Of a stretch of DNA of 64,000 bases, positions 42,583-50,718 are shown one piece after another. Position 1 is the stretch's first letter, and each line of letters opens with the position of its first letter. A program made the translations under genes and the position numbers. Under the pieces are notes generated by a model. The model saw nothing but the letters and a program-made list of their open reading frames with translations. It ran no database searches and was not told where the DNA came from. Location of the stretch: assembly GCF_022489035.1 (NCBI RefSeq), contig NZ_JAKVTV010000002.1, positions 372,001 to 436,000 of the forward strand, given 5' to 3'. Source of the DNA: Christiangramia lutea (lineage in GTDB: Bacteria; Bacteroidota; Bacteroidia; Flavobacteriales; Flavobacteriaceae).

Positions 42583-43605
42583 ATGCCAGACCAAAAAATA
42601 AACATTCTCGCCATTGAATCTTCCTGTGACGATACAGCCGCGGCTGTACTTTGCAACGGAAAAATCTTATCTAATATTGTAGCCACTCAGGAAGTGCATC
42701 AACAATATGGAGGTGTAGTTCCGGAACTTGCCTCAAGAGCACATCAACAAAATATCGTTCCCGTGATACACCAGGCCCTGGCGAAGGCAAATATCGATAA
42801 AAAAGACGTTTCTGCAATTGCCTTTACCCGGGGTCCAGGGCTAATGGGATCTCTCCTGGTTGGAACCTCTTTTGCCAAGTCCCTGGCCATGGGCTTAAAC
42901 ATACCTTTAATCGAGGTTAACCATATGCAAGCACATATCCTGGCTCACTTTATCGAAGAGGATGGATTTGACAAACCTGAATTCCCGTTTCTAGCCATGA
43001 CGATAAGTGGCGGACACACGCAAATCGTGAAGGTTTCAGATTATTTTAAAATGGATGTAATTGGCGAGACCATGGATGATGCGGTTGGAGAAGCTTTCGA
43101 TAAGAGCGCCAAAATCCTTGGACTCCCCTATCCCGGTGGACCTCTTATAGATAAATATGCCCGTGAAGGGAATCCAAAAGCATTTAAGTTCCCAAAACCC
43201 AAGGTTGACGGCCTTAACTTTAGTTTTAGTGGGTTTAAAACTGCAGTGCTTTATTTTGTTCAGAAGGAAACAAAGAACGATCCCGATTTTATTGAAAAGA
43301 ACCTGAAGGATATTTGTGCATCTATCCAGTATACCATCATTGGAATTTTGATGGATAAGATAAAAAAGGCCGTTAAAGAAACCGGTATCAACCAGGTGGC
43401 CATTGGTGGCGGAGTTTCGGCTAACAGTGGTATTAGAAAAGCGCTTCAGGATGCTGAAAAAAAATGGGGTTGGAAATGCTATATTCCTAAATTTGAATAT
43501 ACTACAGATAATGCGGCCATGATCGGGATTGCGGGATACCATAAATATCTAAAAAAGGATTTTACCGATTTTTCTGTGACCGCACAATCCAGATATAAAT
43601 TCTAG
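42583..43605 (+). CDS. tsaD: tRNA N6-adenosine threonylcarbamoyltransferase
   Basis: This 340-residue ASKHA-fold enzyme has the N-terminal ILAIESSCDDTAAAV motif, PELASRAH at 47-54, the metal ligands in NHMQAH near 112, and SGGHTQIVKV near 138. IGGGVSANSGIR lies near the end. With TsaB, TsaC and TsaE it makes the t6A base at position 37 of ANN-decoding tRNAs, an essential modification. It is first in a plus-strand operon of six genes, of which it, rsmE and the SPOUT and THUMP-like genes concern RNA modification. Length and motifs are normal. Confidence 0.97.
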   Translation: MPDQKINILAIESSCDDTAAAVLCNGKILSNIVATQEVHQQYGGVVPELASRAHQQNIVPVIHQALAKANIDKKDVSAIAFTRGPGLMGSLLVGTSFAKSLAMGLNIPLIEVNHMQAHILAHFIEEDGFDKPEFPFLAMTISGGHTQIVKVSDYFKMDVIGETMDDAVGEAFDKSAKILGLPYPGGPLIDKYAREGNPKAFKFPKPKVDGLNFSFSGFKTAVLYFVQKETKNDPDFIEKNLKDICASIQYTIIGILMDKIKKAVKETGINQVAIGGGVSANSGIRKALQDAEKKWGWKCYIPKFEYTTDNAAMIGIAGYHKYLKKDFTDFSVTAQSRYKF

Positions 43606-43606
43606 T

Positions 43607-44320
43607 ATGCAATTATTCTTTAATCCTGATATTTCTGAAAAAGATGAGCTAGTCACTTTTCCAAGAGATGAAAGCAGGCATATTGTAAAAGTTCTTCGGA
43701 AAAACACCGGGGATATTTTAAATATCACCAATGGAAAAGGAATGATATTCACTGCGGAGATCGTGGAAGCGGATATTAAAAAGTGTGTGGTTAAGATACT
43801 TTCATCTGAAAAAGAACCGGCTCCACCTTATTATTTGCATATGATCGTTGCTCCAACCAAGATGAACGACAGGTATGAATGGTTCCTGGAGAAAGCCATG
43901 GAAATTGGAGTTCACGAGATCACACCAATTATTTGCGATCACAGCGAAAGAAAAGTGGTAAAACTGGAAAGATATGAGCGAGTATTATTAAGCGCCATGA
44001 AGCAATCTTTACATGCTCATTTTCCTAAACTGAACGAACCTATTAGTTTCAAGGATTTTATGCAAAAGGAGCTCAAGGGCACAAAGTTAATAGCGCACTG
44101 CGAAGATGTAATGAAAAAACCATATCTTCAAAAGAAAGTTCATCCCTGGGAAACCGTAAATATCATGATAGGCCCAGAAGGCGATTTCAGCAAGGATGAA
44201 ATAAAATCTGCTCTGGAACATGGCTGGGAACAAATAAGTCTTGGTGAGAGCAGGTTAAGAACTGAAACTGCAGCTATCATTGCATGCCATACCGTCGCTT
44301 TAAAAAATCAGGAAATATAA
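43607..44320 (+). CDS. rsmE: 16S rRNA (uracil1498-N3)-methyltransferase
   Basis: This 237-residue SPOUT methyltransferase has the N-terminal PUA-like domain (SRHIVKVLRKNTGD) and the C-terminal knotted domain. The SAM-binding signatures are IMIGPEGDFSKDEI near 187 and LGESRLRTETAAI near 213. It methylates U1498 of 16S rRNA. It begins one base after the tsaD stop. The next gene's ATG follows immediately after its own stop. Everything fits the family, including the usual length. Confidence 0.95.
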   Translation: MQLFFNPDISEKDELVTFPRDESRHIVKVLRKNTGDILNITNGKGMIFTAEIVEADIKKCVVKILSSEKEPAPPYYLHMIVAPTKMNDRYEWFLEKAMEIGVHEITPIICDHSERKVVKLERYERVLLSAMKQSLHAHFPKLNEPISFKDFMQKELKGTKLIAHCEDVMKKPYLQKKVHPWETVNIMIGPEGDFSKDEIKSALEHGWEQISLGESRLRTETAAIIACHTVALKNQEI

Positions 44321-44971
44321 ATGGGTACAAACCGGTTTTTATTTTTTTTATCTTTCCTAGGATTTATTTGTTCCGCAAATGCCCAGGAAATTGCCATTTT
44401 GAAATATAATGGTGGTGGAGACTGGTATTCCAACCCTACCGCCCTGCCAAACTTAATTCAGTTCTGTAATTCGAACATCAATACGAATATTGCCAGCAAA
44501 CCGGAAACAGTTGAACCTGGCAGCACCGATATATTTCAGTTTCCATTTGTGCATATGACGGGGCATGGAAATGTGATTTTTAACGGTGACGAGATTGAAA
44601 ACCTCAGAAATTATCTTTTAAGCGGAGGCTTTATACATATCGATGATAATTACGGGATGAATGAGTATATACGTAAGGAGATCAAAAAGTTATTTCCAGA
44701 TAAGGAACTTACCGAGATACCTGCAAACCACCCTGTTTTCTCGATTGCATTTCCGTTTCCAAACGGGCTTCCGAAAATTCATGAACATGATGGCCTACCT
44801 CCCCAAGCATTCGGGATTTTTGAAAATGACAGGCTTATACTCCTATTCACCTTTGAAAGTGACCTGGGAGATGGTTGGGAAAGCCCCGAAGTTCATAACG
44901 ATCCTGAAGAAGTGCGGCAAAGAGCATTAAAAATGGGAGCAAATATCATTAAATACGCTTTCGAGAATTGA
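44321..44971 (+). CDS. DUF4159 secreted protein
   Basis: This 216-residue protein has a signal peptide (about 1-21, ending ANAQ). The DUF4159 domain shows LKYNGGGDWYSNP at the start, FPFVHMTGHGNVIF, LRNYLLSGGFIHIDDNYG, PNGLPKIHEHDG and GWESPEVHNDPEE. The fold resembles a flavodoxin/glutamine-amidotransferase-like alpha/beta domain, but a function is not established. It is presumably exported to the periplasm, which is unusual company for the surrounding cytosolic RNA methyltransferases. It starts directly after rsmE and its stop overlaps the TTG start of the trmH-like gene, so translation of all three is coupled. Confidence 0.85.
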   Translation: MGTNRFLFFLSFLGFICSANAQEIAILKYNGGGDWYSNPTALPNLIQFCNSNINTNIASKPETVEPGSTDIFQFPFVHMTGHGNVIFNGDEIENLRNYLLSGGFIHIDDNYGMNEYIRKEIKKLFPDKELTEIPANHPVFSIAFPFPNGLPKIHEHDGLPPQAFGIFENDRLILLFTFESDLGDGWESPEVHNDPEEVRQRALKMGANIIKYAFEN

Positions 44972-45492
44972 TAGAACAACTTACACATAAAGAAACTTCG
45001 TTTCAGCAAACCGAATTTCCTATCATACTATTACTTGATAATATCACAGGAGAAGCTAATCTGGGAAGCCTCTTCAGACTAGCAGATGCATTCGGGATTC
45101 AAAAAATAATTTTTTGTGGCACGAAACCTAATCTAAGTAGTAACAGGCTTAAACGAACGGCAAGAAACACATTTAATACTGTAGATTCTGAATATCATGA
45201 AGATACCATTTCAGCAATAAAATATTTAAAAGAATTAGGTTATAATCCGGTTGCTCTGGAGATCACCTCTAACAGTAAACCCATTCAGGAGATCTCTATA
45301 GAAAAGGAACAGAATATAGTTTTAATAGCTGGAAATGAAAGACATGGGGTTTCTGAAAATGCATTGAAACTTTGCGATGCATGTTTTCATATTGAAATGT
45401 TTGGAAATAATAGTAGCATGAATGTGGCGCAATCTGTAGGAATTGCATTATACGAAATCACAAAAGCCTTGAACAAGTTTGCGAAGAAATAA
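44968..45492 (+). CDS. TrmH/SpoU-family RNA 2'-O-methyltransferase
   Basis: This 174-residue SPOUT enzyme has all three SpoU motifs: LLDNITGEANLGSLFRLADAFG (motif 1, with the catalytic Arg region), LIAGNERHGVSE (motif 2) and IEMFGNNSSMNVAQSVGIALYE (motif 3). It lacks an N-terminal RNA-binding domain, so it is at the minimal end of the family. The target is probably a tRNA or rRNA ribose; the position is unknown. It begins with TTG overlapping the DUF4159 stop (TTGA). It has the hallmark of a coupled operon gene. Confidence 0.9.
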   Translation: MIEQLTHKETSFQQTEFPIILLLDNITGEANLGSLFRLADAFGIQKIIFCGTKPNLSSNRLKRTARNTFNTVDSEYHEDTISAIKYLKELGYNPVALEITSNSKPIQEISIEKEQNIVLIAGNERHGVSENALKLCDACFHIEMFGNNSSMNVAQSVGIALYEITKALNKFAKK

Positions 45493-45504
45493 TATATTTA
45501 CGCC

Positions 45505-46593
45505 GTGAAAGCACATGATTTTGCAAATGGAATTCTAAGAGCTACCGGTATCATGATTGGTATCGTGCTTCTTCTTTACTTTTTATGGGAAGTCCAGTCG
45601 GTGATTGTATATGTAGCCGTTGCCGGAGTGATCGCATTGGTAGGCAGGCCGGTGGTTATATTCTTACGGAACAGGTTAAAGATTCCCAATCAACTCGCGG
45701 TGATCATTGTGCTGATTCTAGTGCTAGCCATTTTTGTAGGAATTATTTTTGTTTTCATACCAATTGTTATAGAGCAAAGTAAATATTTAGGCCAGATAGA
45801 TATAGAGGCTTTTAAAAGCGACCTGAATGACCTGAACACACAGATTAATAATTACCTGGGTATTCAGGAGATAAATATCATTGAGGCTTTAAAAAGAAGT
45901 GAGTTCATCAGAAATTTTGATGTGAGTCTAATTCCAAAATTTTTGAATAATGTTTTCGGGATACTTGGTGCTACCCTGGTTGCGTTATTTTCTATTCTGT
46001 TTATTTCGTTTTTCTTTTTAAAGGACAGCAAATTAATGTTGAACAGTATTTTGGTATTCGCGAATCGCGGAGAAGAGCAAAAATTCCAGCGAGTATTCAA
46101 CAAGATCAAGGTTTTATTATCCAGGTATTTCGTAGGTTTAACCCTACAGATTTCTGTATTGTTCGTTCTATATGCAATTCTGTTATCTGTCTTTGAAATC
46201 AATAATCCTATCGCCATCGCGTTCATTTGCGCTTTCCTGAACCTGGTACCCTACCTGGGGCCATTAATCGCAGGGATCTTAATGGCTTTATTCGTTATTT
46301 CGAGTTTCCTGGGTGCCGATTTTAGCAGTGTAATTCTGCCAAGGCTTATTTACGTTATGTTAGGCTATGGCATTTGCCAGCTGATCGATAATTTTATTTC
46401 TCAGCCTATGATCTTTGGAGCCAGTGTAAAATCTCATCCTTTAGAGATTTTCCTGATCATACTTATTGCCGGTCTAATGTTCGGGATCACGGGAATGGTA
46501 GTGGCAGTGCCTTTTTATACCGCCCTGAAGGTAATCGCAAAAGAGTCACTAAGCGAATATAAGATCGTTAAAAGGCTAACCAGAGACCTCTAG
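45505..46593 (+). CDS. AI-2E family membrane transporter
   Basis: This 362-residue inner-membrane protein has about eight helices. Features of the AI-2E/PerM family are the N-terminal pair of helices, a soluble central segment (about 90-145) and the NLVPYLGPLIAGILMALF motif near 247, followed by a long C-terminal helical hairpin. Family members include PerM-like permeases and TqsA-like exporters; the cargo here is unknown. The start codon is GTG at 45505, 12 bases after the SpoU gene. It ends 5 bases before the THUMP-like methyltransferase gene. Confidence 0.88.
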   Translation: MKAHDFANGILRATGIMIGIVLLLYFLWEVQSVIVYVAVAGVIALVGRPVVIFLRNRLKIPNQLAVIIVLILVLAIFVGIIFVFIPIVIEQSKYLGQIDIEAFKSDLNDLNTQINNYLGIQEINIIEALKRSEFIRNFDVSLIPKFLNNVFGILGATLVALFSILFISFFFLKDSKLMLNSILVFANRGEEQKFQRVFNKIKVLLSRYFVGLTLQISVLFVLYAILLSVFEINNPIAIAFICAFLNLVPYLGPLIAGILMALFVISSFLGADFSSVILPRLIYVMLGYGICQLIDNFISQPMIFGASVKSHPLEIFLIILIAGLMFGITGMVVAVPFYTALKVIAKESLSEYKIVKRLTRDL

Positions 46594-46598
46594 CACTC

Positions 46599-47780
46599 AT
46601 GTTGAACAAGGCTATCCTTGATCCGGAAGTTTCAGGATTCATTAAAAAGAATCTCAAAAAAGATCTACCTGCACTTATTCTGAAGGGAAGTCCGTTTGAA
46701 AAAGTCACTATCCAGGAGATCGCTGTGCAGATAAAGGGAATGCAGGTAGCGGAAAAAAAATTCCCTCATTTTTTTGAAAATTCTGAAATTCTATATCCTC
46801 CAAAGTTAAATCTTGAACAAACATCCTCTGAAATTACCGCAAGTTATAAGGCTGCGTTAGTGAAGGGAAAATCTGGTATTGACCTCACCGGAGGTCTTGG
46901 AATAGACTCTTATTTCCTTTCCAGAAATTTCGAAGATTTCACTTATTGCGAATTGAATGCAGACCTCGCTGAAATTGCCGCACATAATTTTACTGCGCTA
47001 AAAGCAGATAATCTCTCGGTCTATGCAGGTAATGGCCTGGCTTTACTTGAGAAAACAGATAATCAGTACAATTTGATCTATTCAGATCCTGCGAGAAGAG
47101 ATGATCGTGGAGGAAAGGTTTTTAAGTTTGAAGATTGCGAACCCAATATTCCGGAGAATATTGACCTGATTTTTAGTCACACCGAAAATTTAATGGTTAA
47201 AAGCTCCCCTATTCTAGACATTAGCGCGGGGATCAATGAACTGAAATTTGTGAAGGAAATCCATATTGTAGCCGTTAGGAATGATGTTAAGGAATTGCTT
47301 TGGATTTTGGAAGAAGGATATCAAGGAGAACCAGTGATCGAGACTGTAAATTTTGAAAAAGACAGGATCCAGAAATTTTTAGCTGAAGTGACCAAAGAGG
47401 ATGAAATGGTTAATTTCAGTCTTCCTGAAAACTACCTTTATGAACCAAATGCTGCTATAATGAAGAGCGGTTTATTTGATAAAATTGCCCTAAAAACCAA
47501 TTCAAAGAAAATTCATCAACACTCCCATTTATACACGTCAGAAAAGCTTTTTGATTTCCCGGGAAGACGGTTTGAAATTGTTGGAATTAAAGAATTTAAA
47601 CCATCTTTATTAAAGCGATACTTTAAGGGAAAAAAAGCGAATATAACAACACGGAATTTCCCGGAATCGGTAGAGAAAATCAGGAAAAAATTCAAAATTA
47701 AGGAGGGTGGCGACGATTATATTTTCTTTACCACAAACATGAATGAAGAGAAGATCGTCATTTTTTGCAAAAAGTTTTGA
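46599..47780 (+). CDS. THUMP-like class I SAM methyltransferase
   Basis: This 393-residue protein has a predicted N-terminal helical region and a Rossmann methyltransferase core. SAM motif I is DLTGGLGIDSYFLS near 95, then YCELNADLAEIAAHNF. Motif IV reads YSDPARRD near 164. The C-terminal part (about 300-393) matches the THUMP-like domain found in flavobacterial homologues. It probably modifies RNA, in line with its operon neighbours, but the base and target are not known. Its stop codon directly abuts the stop codon of the convergent ligase gene of the polyene cluster, so no terminator separates them. Confidence 0.82.
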   Translation: MLNKAILDPEVSGFIKKNLKKDLPALILKGSPFEKVTIQEIAVQIKGMQVAEKKFPHFFENSEILYPPKLNLEQTSSEITASYKAALVKGKSGIDLTGGLGIDSYFLSRNFEDFTYCELNADLAEIAAHNFTALKADNLSVYAGNGLALLEKTDNQYNLIYSDPARRDDRGGKVFKFEDCEPNIPENIDLIFSHTENLMVKSSPILDISAGINELKFVKEIHIVAVRNDVKELLWILEEGYQGEPVIETVNFEKDRIQKFLAEVTKEDEMVNFSLPENYLYEPNAAIMKSGLFDKIALKTNSKKIHQHSHLYTSEKLFDFPGRRFEIVGIKEFKPSLLKRYFKGKKANITTRNFPESVEKIRKKFKIKEGGDDYIFFTTNMNEEKIVIFCKKF

Positions 47781-49055
47781 TCACCTCAAATCCCTGAAAA
47801 TTTGTGGTTTTCTGCTTCCCTTCGGAAATTTCAGATTGTTGATCTCTTCCAGTTTTAAAGCCTTTAATTCCGGAGTTACATTCAGTGTGGATTTAAAAAG
47901 ATCTTTTAATTCACCTAATTCCTTAAAGTTATCTGGGATAAGCACCTGGACTAAATCATTGTTGAAATTATCCAATCTGGCCTCAATAATATAAGAATCT
48001 AGCTTCCCGTATTTATTCAATACCTCAATAATATGCTGCGGATATAAACTGGTTCCTTTCAGTTTCATCTTTTGCTGCTTTCTGCCAATTACAGAACTCA
48101 GCCTGATCGTATTCCTACCACAGGAACAGGGTTTATCTTGATAAGTAAGCATATCTCCTGTAGCAAACCTTAATAAAGGCATAGTTTCGGTACCTAAAGG
48201 TGTTACCACCAATTCTCCAATTTCCCCTGGAAGCACATGCTTGCCATTCTCTTTAAGAATTTCAGTGTGAATAAGATCTGTAGCTACATGATTTCCTTTA
48301 TGATCGGGACATTCTGTGAATGCTGTAGACATTTCGGTTGAAGCATAGGTTGAGAAAAGTGTAATATTCCATTTCTTTGTGATCTTTCTACCCAGAGCAT
48401 TAAGTTTGAAATCCTGATCTCTTAACGGCTCTCCTATACAGATCGCGGCTTTGATCGAGGAGTTCTTAAAATCAATTTTATTTTCCTCTGCAAACCGGAT
48501 CATTTTCAATAAAAATGAAGGAACTGCTACCAGATAATTCGGTTTAAATCTCTCAATACTTTCCCATTGCAATTGCGGCAAACCGCTGCCAGTTCTAATG
48601 ATCCCCGCTCCAAGTTTCCTTAAACCTAAAAAATAAGCCATTCCTGCCATAAACCTTCTATCCAGGGTAGTAGTGATCTGAACTTTATCTTCCTTCTTTA
48701 CCCCGGTCATTAGATAGGAGCGGTATTCATTTTCAGCGAGACGATCCAGATCGGCATTATTCAGTGCAAAATTAACAGGACTGCCTAGAGTACCGGAGGT
48801 AGTCACAAAATCGATTATTTCTTCTTCCGGCACAGAAATAAATTCTGAATTGAACTTTTGAAGGTCTTCCTTTGAGGTAACTGGTATTTTAATTAAATCA
48901 TCAAAAGATTTTATCTCATCTGGAGAGATAGAATTTTCAAGGAATAACCTCCTGTAATATGGAGAATTCTCAAAAATATAATCCAGTTGCTTTTTGAACA
49001 ATTTCCATTGTTCCGCTTTAATAACTTCAGGATTTTGGAATGATTGATCTTGCAT
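47781..49055 (-). CDS. PaaK-like acyl-CoA/ACP ligase (aryl starter activation)
   Basis: This 424-residue AMP-binding protein resembles phenylacetate-CoA ligase. An ATP-binding TTSGTLGSP motif lies near 86. A FSTYASTEMSTAF segment, a cysteine-containing CPDHKGNH and PLLRFATGDM near 305 complete the adenylation core. IGRKQQKMKLKG near 340 marks the C-terminal hinge. In flexirubin/aryl-polyene loci such ligases activate a cinnamate-type acid made by the ammonia-lyase. That assignment is by context. It is the last gene of the cluster, starting one base after the preceding stop codon; its stop touches that of the THUMP-like gene. Confidence 0.82.
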   Translation of the reverse strand: MQDQSFQNPEVIKAEQWKLFKKQLDYIFENSPYYRRLFLENSISPDEIKSFDDLIKIPVTSKEDLQKFNSEFISVPEEEIIDFVTTSGTLGSPVNFALNNADLDRLAENEYRSYLMTGVKKEDKVQITTTLDRRFMAGMAYFLGLRKLGAGIIRTGSGLPQLQWESIERFKPNYLVAVPSFLLKMIRFAEENKIDFKNSSIKAAICIGEPLRDQDFKLNALGRKITKKWNITLFSTYASTEMSTAFTECPDHKGNHVATDLIHTEILKENGKHVLPGEIGELVVTPLGTETMPLLRFATGDMLTYQDKPCSCGRNTIRLSSVIGRKQQKMKLKGTSLYPQHIIEVLNKYGKLDSYIIEARLDNFNNDLVQVLIPDNFKELGELKDLFKSTLNVTPELKALKLEEINNLKFPKGSRKPQIFRDLR

Positions 49056-49056
49056 T

Positions 49057-50718
49057 TTAAAGTTTTCGATAGCTTTTTTTGATCATTTTCTCTATACGCT
49101 TTTCATCGGGCACGGTAGTAACTTCCCTTTTTTGAGCCTGTTTGAAATGGATTATGGCATTTTTATAATCTTCATGATTATAATAAGCTTGTCCGGCGAG
49201 AAACCATGCCTCCCAGAAATCCGGATTTAACTGAACTAACCTCCTGAGTGTTCCTTTCTCAACCGGGATTTCATTTGAAAGTTTGTCTTTCACCTTCACC
49301 TCCAGCTTCCTGAACTCTTCATAATCTTGAAAAGCTTTTGATTGAATAAATTCACTTTCAGGAATATTCTCCTGAATTTCAGCAACAGATTCGCCTATCA
49401 AACCATTTTCAAATTTCCGAAAAACCTTCTCCAGGTCATAGGCAACAAACTCTCCCATTTGGTAAGGGTTCGAGGAAACCCAAACCTTTCGCGATTCTGG
49501 TTTAAAAACAATTCCATGATGAGCTAAAAGCTGGTTGATCGCCTTTTCGTTACCGTAACCTAACCGTTTATCATTTAAACCTTTGGTATTCCTCAAAATC
49601 TTTACAGCCTTAACTGGATCTATCTTTTCAGCTTCAGAAACCAGCTCCTGCATGCGATCGAAGCGATATTTTGAATGACTTTCCTGAATCGCATTCAAAT
49701 TGCGATAATCCCTGGCGTAAGCATCGCTTTGAAAATGATTACTGCAAATCAAATGATCTGAATTCTGAACTTCATAAACCCCAAAATTTGAAGGAGAAAC
49801 CTCAATTAGAATGGCCTTTTTTTCATCTCCGCTACCCACCATGATCGATTCAGAAACAAAAACCTCTCTCTTACTGGCTATTTTAACGGCCTCGGCAGTA
49901 CTTGAAGCATATTGCAGGATTTCCCTTGCCAAAAGACTTATCGGAGTTTTTGCTATAAATGGCATTTTAGACTTTCCAGCATTGATAGTAACCGTAATTC
50001 CCTTTTCATTCATGCCACTAACGGCTCCTATCATTCCTCCCCAGGTATACATCATGAACTTATTTCCCGAATCGGGTTTAACAAAAGCTACTATTTTCTG
50101 TTCACCAAATTCATCCCCGGCATAAAAATCAAAGTTTCTACCTAAAATCAGCTCTCCGTCCTCAGATTTTGAATCCCAGGCCGCAAACGAGGTACATCCA
50201 ACCAGCATAAGATCCTGCAGGGCGTGTCCAATATCATGTGCTCCATGGAAATAAAGCATTCTTACGTATCCTGGTGCAAAATCGTCATATCTTTTCAAAC
50301 CGTATCTGGAAACTCCGTAAATCTCCTGTTTATACTCTTCCGGGACATGCAGGTACATCTTTCTATTGAACCATGAAACAACAGACTTCAGAAATCCACG
50401 ATAACTTTTTGAAGGCACCATATCCTGGAGCTTGTCCATAAATGCGATCTCCTGATGATGAATAAGCTCACGGGTTAAATTACCATTTGCCACCCCCCTT
50501 TCAAGTGCGTCCCCTTCCAGGTAAAGCTCCCATATACCCTGTTCATTCTGGTAGACCTGATTTTTTCCTAAACTGAAAAATTTTTCAGAATGCTTTATCC
50601 TGCTGGTGTCTATTTTTTCGATCCCAGAAAAATCAGGACGTTGCCGCATTGCCTTTTTGACCCCGCAAGAAGTAAGGAATAGAGAAATCGATAATATCAG
50701 CAAATACCAGGTCTTCAT
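49057..50718 (-). CDS. Lipoprotein with C45-type Ntn-hydrolase domain and TPR-like tail
   Basis: This 553-residue protein has a lipoprotein signal with Cys18 (FLTSCGVKK). The central domain is a C45/acyl-CoA:6-APA acyltransferase-like Ntn hydrolase. The putative nucleophile is Cys175 in LVGCTSFAAWD, followed by LGRNFDFYA and GGMIGAVSGMNEKG. Residues about 490-545 form a TPR-like pair (WFLAGQAYYNHEDYKNAI). Ntn hydrolases usually cleave an amide to expose their nucleophile, but here Cys175 is internal, so self-cleavage would be needed. It could hydrolyse or transfer acyl groups at the outer membrane. It lies between the exporter and ligase genes of the polyene cluster. Confidence 0.75.
   Translation of the reverse strand: MKTWYLLILSISLFLTSCGVKKAMRQRPDFSGIEKIDTSRIKHSEKFFSLGKNQVYQNEQGIWELYLEGDALERGVANGNLTRELIHHQEIAFMDKLQDMVPSKSYRGFLKSVVSWFNRKMYLHVPEEYKQEIYGVSRYGLKRYDDFAPGYVRMLYFHGAHDIGHALQDLMLVGCTSFAAWDSKSEDGELILGRNFDFYAGDEFGEQKIVAFVKPDSGNKFMMYTWGGMIGAVSGMNEKGITVTINAGKSKMPFIAKTPISLLAREILQYASSTAEAVKIASKREVFVSESIMVGSGDEKKAILIEVSPSNFGVYEVQNSDHLICSNHFQSDAYARDYRNLNAIQESHSKYRFDRMQELVSEAEKIDPVKAVKILRNTKGLNDKRLGYGNEKAINQLLAHHGIVFKPESRKVWVSSNPYQMGEFVAYDLEKVFRKFENGLIGESVAEIQENIPESEFIQSKAFQDYEEFRKLEVKVKDKLSNEIPVEKGTLRRLVQLNPDFWEAWFLAGQAYYNHEDYKNAIIHFKQAQKREVTTVPDEKRIEKMIKKSYRKL

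Noticed and set aside
47781-47790. A hidden terminator between the THUMP-like gene and the pigment cluster
   Set aside because: The two stop codons abut with zero bases between and no GC-rich stem with a T-run is visible around 47740-47830.
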